From NCBI GenBank assembly GCA_963827065.1, contig CAWGZM010000007.1, positions 124,001 through 188,000 on the forward strand: a DNA stretch of 64,000 bases. The letters run 5' to 3'. The notes beneath the pieces were generated by a model. It searched no databases, was not told where the DNA came from, and saw only the letters and a program-made list of their open reading frames with translations. This document shows, piece after piece, positions 26,831-33,980 of the stretch. This stretch comes from JACVRW01 sp963827065 (GTDB lineage Bacteria > Actinomycetota > Thermoleophilia > Solirubrobacterales > Thermoleophilaceae). The position numbers and the translations under genes were made by a program. Within the stretch, counting starts at the first letter, position 1; each line of letters starts with the position of its first letter.

Positions 26831-27023
26831 GTCGATGTGAGCGAAGAGTGCGCTCGTCGGGAGCGGAGGACACGTCCCGGCGAGAGTAGACCGAGCGACG
26901 GTCTGAATCCTCGGGTTCCGGCCCGCCCTCGGGGCACCGAAGACGTGCTCGCCACGCCCCCGTTTCCGCTCCGTTACCGCGCTGTGACTGGGGCGCAACC
27001 GGTCCGCGGCATGCTCGCCTCAG

Positions 27024-27476
27024 ATGCCTTTCCCCTCCAAAACCACCGGGCAATCCGCCGAGGCGCACCCCTCGGTCGTTCTCCGCTCCCGCTTCATCCG
27101 TCTGCGAGCGCTGCTCGCCGTCGCGACGGTCGCGCTTGTAGGCCTTACCGCAATCGTGATGCTGACGACGCATGACGAGGTCGATCGCCGGGGTACCTTC
27201 CCCGCCCCGCCGCCGAGCACGCCGCACCACGGCGACCCTGGCATCCTCGGGCCGCCGCAAAGCACGCCGTACCACGGCGACCCGGGCATCTTGGGGCCGC
27301 GGCCGAGCACGCCGTATTACGGTGACCCCGGCATTCTCGGGCCCCGGCCGAGCACGCGCGACGATGGCGACCGGGGCCTCTTCCGCGCGCCGCGGCCAAG
27401 AGCAAGCTCCGCCAGCGAGATGAAGGACGAGGGCGTTGCCGCAGCCGCCCTCGGGCAGGCAAGCGGGGGGGGCTGA
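27024..27476 (+). CDS. Single-pass protein with four 15-residue repeats
   Basis: 150 residues, unknown family. One transmembrane segment at about 29-47 is followed by an outside region with four 15-residue units starting at residues 65, 80, 95 and 110, consensus STPYYGDPGILGPRP, the last degenerate. It is Pro/Gly-rich and probably extended. ATG start; divergent from dinB. The reverse strand is also open across the repeat, but only this strand gives a membrane anchor. Confidence 0.5.
   Translation: MPFPSKTTGQSAEAHPSVVLRSRFIRLRALLAVATVALVGLTAIVMLTTHDEVDRRGTFPAPPPSTPHHGDPGILGPPQSTPYHGDPGILGPRPSTPYYGDPGILGPRPSTRDDGDRGLFRAPRPRASSASEMKDEGVAAAALGQASGGG
27216..27395 (+). repeat. 4 x 45 bp in-frame tandem repeat
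   Basis: Codes for the four 15-residue units of the preceding gene. The first three are close (shared HGDPGILGP or YGDPGILGP core) and the fourth is diverged (DGDRGLFRAP). The unit length is a multiple of three, so copy-number change would keep frame. Confidence 0.8.
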
Positions 27477-27747
27477 ATTTCGCGGCAGCAAGGCGTCCGC
27501 GAGCGGCACCTCGGCCGGCCCGTCCATCGGTGGCCAGACGCCGAGGTAATGATCGCTACGCGGCCTTGGTGGAGAGTCGCTTCACCTTCGTGTAGCGCAG
27601 GACTCTCCCTGCCGTCCCTTGACGCGCCTGCCGACCCGCTGGTGGGCGCCCCGGTGCGGAGGCTGATCGTTGAGCGCTCGAGGACCCCGTGCCTGCATCC
27701 CAAACCGAGCTCGGCGGATCAGGGTTCCCCGGGTCCGCTCCCGTTAA

Positions 27748-27972
27748 TCAGCCCTCGCCTATGCGCTCACGCAGCCGAATCAGACCAACGTATGCGCCCG
27801 AGTTCGTGTCGGATGACTCACCGTCGAAGTAGCGCACACGTCCGGTTTCCTCGATACGCAGGCGCACGTCCGCCAGGCGCAGAACCACATCGCCTCGGAC
27901 GATCACGTCCTTCAGCTCCCCAATCTCCTCGAGCTTGTTGAGCATCTTCTGCTGCTGCTTGTTCGGCTTCAT
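27748..27972 (-). CDS. Small hypothetical protein
   Basis: 74 residues, charged and helical at the start (MKPNKQQQKMLNKLEEIGEL) then beta-like (DVVLRLADVRLRIEETG). No known domain recognised. A GAGGG-like site precedes the ATG. Last in a run of four small leftward ORFs. Confidence 0.5.
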   Translation of the reverse strand: MKPNKQQQKMLNKLEEIGELKDVIVRGDVVLRLADVRLRIEETGRVRYFDGESSDTNSGAYVGLIRLRERIGEG

Positions 27973-27999
27973 CAGGCCCTCATCGTCTTTCTTCGGTTG

Positions 28000-28194
28000 T
28001 TATCCCAATACGCGCCTGCGGTCGAACGTGGTCCCCACGTTATGCGCGAAGGCGGAGGTCGTCGGTCCTACGGCCATGACGCCGGGGAAGCCGTCTGCGG
28101 TCGTGCCGCAGTAGCGGCGCGGCGCGGCGTCGGCGGGCGCTGCGGCCACCAGCACCACCGCTCCCATCGCCATCAGAGCGATCGCCTTGTTCAT
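28000..28194 (-). CDS. Small secreted protein, possibly truncated
   Basis: 64 residues with a clear signal peptide (MNKAIALMAMGAVVLVAAAP, cleavage after ADA). The mature part is only about 40 residues (RRYCGTTADGFPGVMAVG, AFAHNVG). It resembles the beginning of small secreted actinobacterial proteins that normally carry more cysteines and run longer, so it may be cut short. It overlaps the preceding ORF in another frame. Confidence 0.45.
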   Translation of the reverse strand: MNKAIALMAMGAVVLVAAAPADAAPRRYCGTTADGFPGVMAVGPTTSAFAHNVGTTFDRRRVLG

Positions 28195-28291
28195 CGGAAC
28201 TCAACCCGGCAACCACCCTCGCCACGGCCGCGGCGAACAGCGCCGAGAGCACGCACCAGGCGCCCAGCACGGTTGCGATCGCAACGATCAC
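28040..28291 (-). CDS. Small putative membrane protein
   Basis: 83 residues: one transmembrane segment at the start (IVAIATVLGAWCVLSALFAA), then a polar tail that turns Arg-rich where the frame overlaps the secreted-protein ORF. The start overlaps the stop of the upstream 79-residue ORF (ATGA). Only the first ~45 residues look protein-like, so the end is uncertain. Confidence 0.35.
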   Translation of the reverse strand: MIVAIATVLGAWCVLSALFAAAVARVVAGLSSDEQGDRSDGDGSGGAGGRSARRRRAAPLLRHDRRRLPRRHGRRTDDLRLRA

Positions 28292-28527
28292 CGCGCGTCC
28301 TCCCCGCCCATCTGGCGAACGACGCGCATCTGGACGACATTGTCGGCCTCGACAGCCAGGCCCTCGTTCTTCGGGACCCGCTGAGCGGCCTCGCGGGCCA
28401 CGACCGTGTCACGCAGCCACACCCAAGCAGCCGTCAGAGCGATCGCCTGGTCGCCGATCGCTGCCATCACCTTGTCCCAGGCTTCGGCCTTCTCCTCGAC
28501 CGTCGCCCTGTCAGTCAAAGCCGTCAC
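28288..28527 (-). CDS. Small hypothetical protein
   Basis: 79 residues, no recognised family: TVEEKAEAWDKVMAAIGDQA, then AIALTAAWVWLRDTVVAREA, amphipathic helices that could associate with membrane or partner proteins. It has a GGAGA site before the GTG and a likely promoter in the gap shared with the divergent TetR gene. First gene of the small-ORF run. Confidence 0.5.
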   Translation of the reverse strand: MTALTDRATVEEKAEAWDKVMAAIGDQAIALTAAWVWLRDTVVAREAAQRVPKNEGLAVEADNVVQMRVVRQMGGEDAR

Positions 28528-28566
28528 TCGTTCTCCTCGCTCGTTGACGAAATGCTAACAAGCTTC

Positions 28567-28594
28567 TTGACAGGTCGCCAACAACATTTAGACT
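28567..28594 (+). promoter_or_regulatory. Promoter of TetR gene (leaderless)
   Basis: A consensus -35 TTGACA (28567-28572), a 16-bp spacer and TAGACT (28589-28594) precede the ATG at 28601 by only 6 bases. Transcription should start at the ATG. This is the only place where I see a perfect -35 box. Confidence 0.6.
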
Positions 28595-28600
28595 CTTCTT

Positions 28601-29215
28601 ATGAGCACGACGCCGAAGTACAGCCGCCTCGCTCCCGCCCGGCGGCGCGAAGAGATCCTCGACGCGGCCAACGCGCTGTTCGCCGAGCGCGGCTACGACG
28701 AGGTCTCGATCGAGGACATCGCGAGCTCGGCCGGCGTCACGCGCGGGCTCGTGCACCACTACTTCGGCGGCCGCAAGGAGGTCTACATCGCGCTGCTCGA
28801 GCGGCTCGTCGCCGTGCGCGAGGAGCAACTCCCGCCGCCGGTCGGCCGCAGCGCTCGCGCGCGCGTGGCCGACAGCGTGTCGCGCTGGCTCGACTGGACC
28901 GAGCAGAACCGCACGATCTGGCTCGCCACGCTCGGGCGCGGCGAGGACATCGCCGACCCCGACATCAGAGCCATCGTCATCGATCGCGTGCGCCGCGCCG
29001 TCGCGATAGTCGCCGCTCAGCACGCCGACATCGCCGACGACTCGCCGCGGCTGCGCTACGCGCTCGAGTGCTGGACCGGACTCAACCGCTCCGCAACACG
29101 CCGCTGGCTACAAGGCCAAGCCAGTCGCGAGCAGACACACGAACTACTCGCCTCAACACTCGAACACGTCCTACGCACATTCGGCACCCCACCCAAGCCA
29201 AACCGACGCCCCTGA
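28601..29215 (+). CDS. TetR-family transcriptional regulator
   Basis: 204 residues. N-terminal HTH (RRREEILDAANALFAERGYD then VSIEDIASSAGVTRGLVHHY) and an all-helical ligand domain of unknown specificity. Probably regulates its own promoter or the divergent small ORFs. The C-terminus ends in a basic Pro-rich tail. Confidence 0.9.
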   Translation: MSTTPKYSRLAPARRREEILDAANALFAERGYDEVSIEDIASSAGVTRGLVHHYFGGRKEVYIALLERLVAVREEQLPPPVGRSARARVADSVSRWLDWTEQNRTIWLATLGRGEDIADPDIRAIVIDRVRRAVAIVAAQHADIADDSPRLRYALECWTGLNRSATRRWLQGQASREQTHELLASTLEHVLRTFGTPPKPNRRP

Positions 29216-29313
29216 GATAGGCGTACAGTGACCTCAGCCGCTGGGTGCAACGCCCACGGTGGACGTACATCGCGGCGACGCGCGCAAGGCGGTCGCGGCG
29301 TCTAGCGCGCCGA

Positions 29314-29368
29314 CGCGAAGATCTCCGCTGCGCATTCGTCGGCAAAGGTAGGGCGGGGAGATCTCGCG
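29314..29368. repeat. Inverted repeat in intergenic gap
   Basis: CGCGAAGATCTCC (29314-29326) and GGAGATCTCGCG (29357-29368) pair with one extra A. It lies between the TetR gene and the following small gene; it could be a terminator-like stem for tetR or an operator. No T-run follows. Confidence 0.4.
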
Positions 29369-29404
29369 CTCGCTAGGTTCGCAGCCAAGCGAGGGAGACG
29401 GACT

Positions 29405-29758
29405 ATGACCAAGGATGCCGCGCGCGACGGCCTGGCTTGGCTAAGGGCGCATCGCGGCCGGCCGCTGACTGCGGACTGGCACATCGAGCGTGATGCCGAG
29501 CACCTGGGCAAACTCGCGGAGCAAGGGATCGACCCGGACGAGATTGGAGGGGTCGAGCGGGTGCGTGTCAAAGTAGAACCGGCCGCTTGGCGCGAGGAAG
29601 CGTGGCTGGTGATCTACAACCCGAACTTCACGCGGATACTCGACGGCAGGGACATCGCCGGCGCTCGCGTCGAGTGCGACGGGCGGCGGCTCGTGATCGA
29701 GTACGGCAGACGGAGGTTCAGGCTCGAGGAACGGAGTGAGGCACTCAATGGCGGCTAG
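29405..29758 (+). CDS. Hypothetical protein
   Basis: 117 residues, no recognised family. Soluble, mixed alpha/beta, for example DWHIERDAEHLGKLAEQGID and VKVEPAAWREEAWLVIYN. A GAGGGAG ribosome site precedes the ATG. Not obviously linked to its neighbours. Confidence 0.6.
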   Translation: MTKDAARDGLAWLRAHRGRPLTADWHIERDAEHLGKLAEQGIDPDEIGGVERVRVKVEPAAWREEAWLVIYNPNFTRILDGRDIAGARVECDGRRLVIEYGRRRFRLEERSEALNGG

Positions 29759-29967
29759 TCATCGCTATGCCGCTCGTTGTCAGCGGCGGCTTCATGGCGG
29801 CGGGCATCCTCGCGGTGATCCTCGGCGGCGTCGGCTTCGTCGAACAGCTCGGCCGCGTCGGCCGTCTCGCGATCGGTCCGGGCGGCCCGTTCGTGCCTGG
29901 TGGCGGCGCGCTGATGCCGGCGCCGGCGTTCGGCGCGCTCGTCGTCCCGCTCGTCGTCGTCGGCCAT
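29755..29967 (-). CDS. Small highly charged hypothetical protein
   Basis: 70 residues, nearly all Asp, Glu, Arg, His and Ala (MADDDERDDERAERRRRHQR), predicted as one long charged helix. The opposite strand is also open (29767-30012) and looks hydrophobic, but that is what the complement of Asp/Glu/Arg codons gives. Strand assignment is therefore tentative. Confidence 0.4.
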   Translation of the reverse strand: MADDDERDDERAERRRRHQRAATRHERAARTDRETADAAELFDEADAAEDHREDARRHEAAADNERHSDD

Positions 29968-30008
29968 CCGAGACAGCCTAGCTCCACGGGGCGGCCGGCC
30001 CGAAGTGA

Positions 30009-30347
30009 CTAGCGCGCGAAGCCGCCCCGCGACGAGCGCTGCAGCGCCCGCGCGCGGTCGGTGCCGCGCCGCCCGCGCCAGGGGTGCGGTCCCATCGCCC
30101 ACGGGTGCCAGCCGAGCGTGCCGTACAGCTCGCGCACGAGCGCCTTCAGCTCGCCGCGGTGCTCGCCGCAGGCGTACATCGTCCGCCCGTACAGGCCGCG
30201 GCCGTGCCAGACGAGCCAGCGCTCGGGCTCGGCGTCGACGTACTCGCCGTGGCGCAGGTCGAGGAGCTGGCGCTCGAGGCTGGCCTGGGTCTCGGGCCCG
30301 GGCCTGCCTGCGCAGACCTCGCAGCGGAACACGACCGAAACGGGCAT
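30009..30347 (-). CDS. Hypothetical protein with putative zinc site
   Basis: 112 residues. FRCEVCAGRP at the N-terminus and MYACGEHRGE in the middle give three cysteines and a histidine suited to one zinc. Tryptophan-rich segments follow (ERWLVWHGRGLY, GWHPWAMGPHPW). Function unknown. The gene lies 14 bp beyond the stop of the Crp-type regulator on the same strand and may be cotranscribed. Confidence 0.65.
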   Translation of the reverse strand: MPVSVVFRCEVCAGRPGPETQASLERQLLDLRHGEYVDAEPERWLVWHGRGLYGRTMYACGEHRGELKALVRELYGTLGWHPWAMGPHPWRGRRGTDRARALQRSSRGGFAR

Positions 30348-30360
30348 TCGCCCGCCGAGT

Positions 30361-31041
30361 CTAGGACGCCGCGGGCGAAGCGGCGTGCCAGTGCACCCCG
30401 GCCATCTCGTCCGGCGGGGGGCCGACGAGCAACCAGCTGCCGTCGTGGCGGCGCTTCAGGTGCCCGCTTGCGTAGACGTGCTGAAGCGCCGTCGTGACCG
30501 ACGAGCGCTGACAGCCGACCAGCCGGCCGAGCAGGGCGTGCGAGAGCCGCAGGCGCAGCGCGATGCCGCCGGGCGTCACGTTGCCCCAGCGCTCGGCCAG
30601 ATGCCAGAAGAGAACGAGCAGGCGCGTCTCGACCGGGGTGAGCTGGAGCAGCGCCTCGTGGATCGACATGCGATGGGTGCGCCGGATGGCGCGTTCGAGC
30701 AGCGCGCTCATCACCTGCGGCCAGTCGGCGAGCGCGCGGCCGAGCCGGTCGTCGAGTATCGCGAGCCGCACCGGCATGAGGACGTGCCACGCCACCCGGT
30801 AGCGGACGAGGCCCTCCTCGCGGCGCGAGGCCCACGGCTGCAGAACGTCCCCCTCGCCGACAAGCTCGGTCGCGGTCGATCCCGCGAGGGTGATGTCGCG
30901 CGCGAGCAGCCCCTCGAGAACGAGGAAGCCGAGCCAGCTGCGGTGGGCCTGCTCGCGGGGCGTGTCCCAGTGGCCCGGCTCGAGGGTCCACACCCTCGCC
31001 ACGAGCTCCCTGCGCGCTCGGGCGATATCCGAGACCGGCAC
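30361..31041 (-). CDS. Crp/Fnr-family regulator next to hydrogenase operon
   Basis: 226 residues from the GTG at 31041. Cyclic-nucleotide-binding-like barrel, then a C-terminal winged helix (LTPVETRLLVLFWHLAERWG, GCQRSSVTTALQHVYASG). No Fnr-type cysteines. Protein-like sequence (ARILEVEPELGLRV) continues upstream, and GGAGG is spaced 6 bases from an in-frame GTC at 31116, so the true start may be there. It is transcribed divergently from hypC and is the best candidate regulator of the operon (inference). Confidence 0.75.
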   Translation of the reverse strand: MPVSDIARARRELVARVWTLEPGHWDTPREQAHRSWLGFLVLEGLLARDITLAGSTATELVGEGDVLQPWASRREEGLVRYRVAWHVLMPVRLAILDDRLGRALADWPQVMSALLERAIRRTHRMSIHEALLQLTPVETRLLVLFWHLAERWGNVTPGGIALRLRLSHALLGRLVGCQRSSVTTALQHVYASGHLKRRHDGSWLLVGPPPDEMAGVHWHAASPAAS

Positions 31042-31138
31042 GCGCAGCCCGAGCTCGGGCTCGACTTCCAGAATTCGTGCCGATCCTTCGCGAGGCTGGT
31101 GCTCCGTGGGACTGACCGGTCTCCTCCCTTCTGCAAAA

Positions 31139-31217
31139 ACCCTACCTGCAGGGGGTTGGAAAGCAACGTTGGATTCCAACACCGCGCCTTTCGGCGCGAC
31201 GACGGGAGCCTTAGGGT
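31139..31217. promoter_or_regulatory. Hydrogenase operon control region
   Basis: The rightward -10 TAGGGT (31212-31217) is 7 bases before the hypC ATG. The leftward TAGGGT (complement of 31139-31144) serves the regulator. Between them, GTTGGA occurs at 31155 and 31168 in the same orientation, and TCCAAC at 31175-31180 forms a GTTGGA-T-TCCAAC palindrome (31168-31180). A CGCGCC/GGCGCG stem follows (31183-31198). The GTTGGA sites are a plausible operator. Confidence 0.5.
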
Positions 31218-31224
31218 CGCTCGC

Positions 31225-31503
31225 ATGTGCTTGGCCATACCCGGCCGGATCGTCGATGTGATCGACGAGGCCAATCGCCTGGCGATGGTGGACGTTGCGG
31301 GGGTCCAGCGCACCATCAACATCGGTCTCCTCGACGAGGACGGAGAGGGCGTCGGGCCCGGCGACTGGGTGCTGATCCACGTGGGCTTTGCCATGTCGCG
31401 CGTCGACGAAGAGGAGGCGCTCGCGACCCGCCGGCAGCTCGAGCGCATGGGTCAGGACTACGAGGCGGAGCTGGAGGAGCTCAAGGCGAGCGTGATCGAG
31501 TGA
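31225..31503 (+). CDS. hypC: Hydrogenase assembly chaperone HypC
   Basis: 92 residues. It begins MCLAIPGRIVDV, with the invariant Cys2 that carries the Fe(CN)2CO unit with HypD and delivers it to the large subunit. OB-fold strands include VGPGDWVLIHVGFA. The ATG follows TAGGGT by 7 bases and it is the first gene of the operon. The stop overlaps the next start (GTGA). Confidence 0.95.
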   Translation: MCLAIPGRIVDVIDEANRLAMVDVAGVQRTINIGLLDEDGEGVGPGDWVLIHVGFAMSRVDEEEALATRRQLERMGQDYEAELEELKASVIE

Positions 31504-31718
31504 GCCACGCGAACGAGTGCGGCGACCACTGCATCACCTGTTCCGACGAGGGCATCCCGATGCAGGTCGAGCGCGTGGACGAGCGACGCGGGCTCGCCCT
31601 GTGCCTCGCCGCCGACGGCACCAAGTCCACGGTCGAGATCGCGCTCGTCGAGCCGGTCGGCCCGGGTGACCGTGTGCTGGTCCATGCCGGCGTCGCGCTG
31701 ACGGAGCTCGCTACGTGA
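31500..31718 (+). CDS. HypC/HupF-like second chaperone
   Basis: 72 residues. It lacks the N-terminal MC; instead three cysteines cluster in ECGDHCITCSDEGIP, followed by a HypC-like OB fold (VEPVGPGDRVLVHAGVAL). Such HypC-like partners occur beside hypC in actinobacterial hydrogenase clusters. It may be a second client-specific chaperone or a cofactor carrier. Start overlaps hypC, stop overlaps hypD. Confidence 0.8.
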   Translation: MSHANECGDHCITCSDEGIPMQVERVDERRGLALCLAADGTKSTVEIALVEPVGPGDRVLVHAGVALTELAT

Positions 31719-32830
31719 AGTACGTCGACGAGTTCCGTGATCCCGAGCTCGGCCGGGTTCTGGCGAACGAGATCCTCGCGGCGGTCGAGCCCGGCCGCCA
31801 CTACAAGTTCATGGAGGTCTGCGGCGGCCACACGCACTCCATTTACAAGTACGGCGTCGACGACCTGCTGCCGGCGAACGTCGAGCTCGTGCACGGGCCG
31901 GGCTGCCCGGTCTGCGTCATCCCGATGGGCCGCGTCGACGACGGCATCGCCGTCGCGCGCGAGCCCGGTGTCATCTTCGCCTGCTTCGGCGACATGATGC
32001 GCGTGCCGGGCTCGGCCGGGAGCCTGCTCGAGGCGAAGGCGGACGGCGCGGACATCCGCATGGTCTACTCGCCGCTCGACGCCCTGCGGATCGCGAAGGA
32101 GAACCCGGACCGCGAGGTCGTCTTCTTCGCGATCGGCTTCGAGACCACGGCGCCGTCGACCGCGCTGACGCTCAAGCGGGCGAAGGCCGAGGGCGTGCCC
32201 AACTTCAGCTGCATGTGCAGCCACGTGACGATCGTGCCACCGCTGCGCGCGCTGCTCGACTCGCCCGACCTGAGGCTCGACGGCTTCATCGGCCCGGGTC
32301 ACGTCTCGACGGTGGTCGGCGCACGGCCGTTCGAGTTCATCCCCGCCGACTACGGCAGGCCGATCGTGGTGGCGGGCTTCGAGCCGCTCGACGTCCTGCA
32401 GGCGATCCGGATGATCCTCGCCCAGCTGGCGGAGGGCCGCTGCCAGGTCGAGAACCAGTACGCGCGCGTCGTGCCCTACGAGGGGAACCGGCGTGCGCTC
32501 GAGGTCATGGCCGAGGTGTTCGAGCTGCGGCCGCACTTCGAGTGGCGCGGGCTCGGCTTCATCTCCCAGAGCGGCCTGAAGCTGTCGGACGCCTACGCCG
32601 ACCTCGACGCGGAGCTCCGCTTCAGCGTGCCCGGCGTGCGCGTGGCGGACCCGAAGGCGTGCCAGTGCGGCGAGGTGCTCAAGGGCGTCATCAAGCCCTG
32701 GGAGTGCAAGGTGTTCGGAACCGCCTGCACGCCCGAGCGCCCGATCGGGACCTGCATGGTGTCCTCGGAGGGCGCCTGCGCCGCGTACTACAACTTCGGC
32801 CGCTTCGCCCGCGAGCGGGAGGTCGTGTGA
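31715..32830 (+). CDS. hypD: Hydrogenase maturation protein HypD
   Basis: 371 residues. [4Fe-4S] scaffold on which the Fe(CN)2CO group of [NiFe] hydrogenase is built with HypC. Hallmarks: MEVCGGHTHSIYKYGV, HGPGCPVCVIP, FAIGFETTAP, CMCSHVTIVPP, FIGPGHVSTVVG, and the C-terminal cluster cysteines in CQCGEVLKG and CKVFGTACTPERPIGTCM. Full length, coupled to hypE by GTGA. Confidence 0.97.
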   Translation: MKYVDEFRDPELGRVLANEILAAVEPGRHYKFMEVCGGHTHSIYKYGVDDLLPANVELVHGPGCPVCVIPMGRVDDGIAVAREPGVIFACFGDMMRVPGSAGSLLEAKADGADIRMVYSPLDALRIAKENPDREVVFFAIGFETTAPSTALTLKRAKAEGVPNFSCMCSHVTIVPPLRALLDSPDLRLDGFIGPGHVSTVVGARPFEFIPADYGRPIVVAGFEPLDVLQAIRMILAQLAEGRCQVENQYARVVPYEGNRRALEVMAEVFELRPHFEWRGLGFISQSGLKLSDAYADLDAELRFSVPGVRVADPKACQCGEVLKGVIKPWECKVFGTACTPERPIGTCMVSSEGACAAYYNFGRFAREREVV

Positions 32831-33963
32831 GCACCGCTCCTCGCACCGGCGAGGAGCGCAGCCCGAGCGCTGGTCGGGCGAGCACCGCAGCACCCCCTTC
32901 CGGCCGCGAGGCGAAGATCCTCGGCATCATCGAAACGGCGCGCGGCAAGCGTGCGAAGTTCCGCGAGGAGCGCGTCAACATGGCCCACGGCGCGGGCGGC
33001 AAGGCGACCCAGGGCATGATCGAGGGCCTCTTCCTGCCGGCCTTCGGCGGCGAGGCGCTCGAGGACGCGGGTGCGGTCGAGGTCGACGGGGTCGAGCTGG
33101 CACTCACGACCGACTCGTTCGTCGTCAAGCCGATTCGCTTCCCGGGCGGCTCGATCGGCGATCTCGCCGTGAACGGCACGGTCAACGACCTGGCCGTCTC
33201 GGGCGCGCGCCCGCTCGCGCTCAGCCTGTCGCTGATCCTCGAGGAGGGCCTCGGCGCCGACGACCTGAAGGCCGAGGTCGAATCGATCGCGCAGGCCGCC
33301 GAGGCCGCCGAGGTGCAGATCATCACCGGCGACACCAAGGTGGTCGAACGCGGTGCCGCGGACCAGATGTACGTCTGCACGACGGGCATGGGCCGGCGCG
33401 ACCCACGCGCCCGGCTGGCGGCCGGGGCGATCATGCCGGGCGACCGCATCCTGCTGTCCGGCACGATCGGGGAGCACGGGACGGCGATCATGCTGGCGCG
33501 CGGCGAGTTCGAGCTCGCCGCCGAGATCGAGTCGGACACGCGCTCGCTGTGGCCGGTGGCCGACGCGCTGCTCGAGGAAGCGGGGCCGTCGCTGCGCTGC
33601 ATGCGCGACGCCACCCGCGGCGGCGTCGCCTCCGTGCTGAACGAGCTGGCTCGCGCTTCGAGGGTCGCGATGCTCGTGAGCGAGGCGGCGGTGCCGATCG
33701 AGCCCGCGGTCGCCGGTGCTTCGGAGATCCTGGGGATCGACCCCATGTACGTGGCGAACGAGGGCAAGCTGGTCGCCTTCGTGGCGCCGGAGGCTGCGGA
33801 TCGGGCGCTCGCCGCGCTGCGCTCGGTCCCGGGATGTGAGCGGGCGGCGGACATCGGCGAGGTGCGCACCGAGCCGCCCGGAATGGTGCTGGTGGAGACG
33901 GGCTTTGGCGGCAAACGGGTGATGGACCAGCTGGTCGGTGATCCGCTCCCGCGGATCTGTTGA
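32827..33963 (+). CDS. hypE: Carbamoyl dehydratase HypE
   Basis: 378 residues with a ~35-residue variable N-terminus, then the PurM-like core MAHGAGGKATQGMIEGLF and DATRGGVASVLNELA. It ends in -PRIC: the C-terminal Cys accepts the carbamoyl group from HypF and dehydrates it to thiocyanate, the source of the CN ligands. GTG start overlaps hypD. A GAAGGAGAGG site beyond its stop serves hhyS. Confidence 0.97.
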   Translation: MSTAPRTGEERSPSAGRASTAAPPSGREAKILGIIETARGKRAKFREERVNMAHGAGGKATQGMIEGLFLPAFGGEALEDAGAVEVDGVELALTTDSFVVKPIRFPGGSIGDLAVNGTVNDLAVSGARPLALSLSLILEEGLGADDLKAEVESIAQAAEAAEVQIITGDTKVVERGAADQMYVCTTGMGRRDPRARLAAGAIMPGDRILLSGTIGEHGTAIMLARGEFELAAEIESDTRSLWPVADALLEEAGPSLRCMRDATRGGVASVLNELARASRVAMLVSEAAVPIEPAVAGASEILGIDPMYVANEGKLVAFVAPEAADRALAALRSVPGCERAADIGEVRTEPPGMVLVETGFGGKRVMDQLVGDPLPRIC

Positions 33964-33980
33964 GCGACGAAGGAGAGGCG

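Noticed and set aside
27216..27395. Regular 45-bp repeats as a CRISPR array
   Set aside because: Units are contiguous without spacers and keep a single reading frame, so they are protein repeats.
29767..30012. Rightward 81-residue hydrophobic ORF
   Set aside because: Its Val/Leu/Pro-rich product is what the complement of Asp/Glu/Arg codons yields; the opposite strand is at least as plausible and was listed instead.
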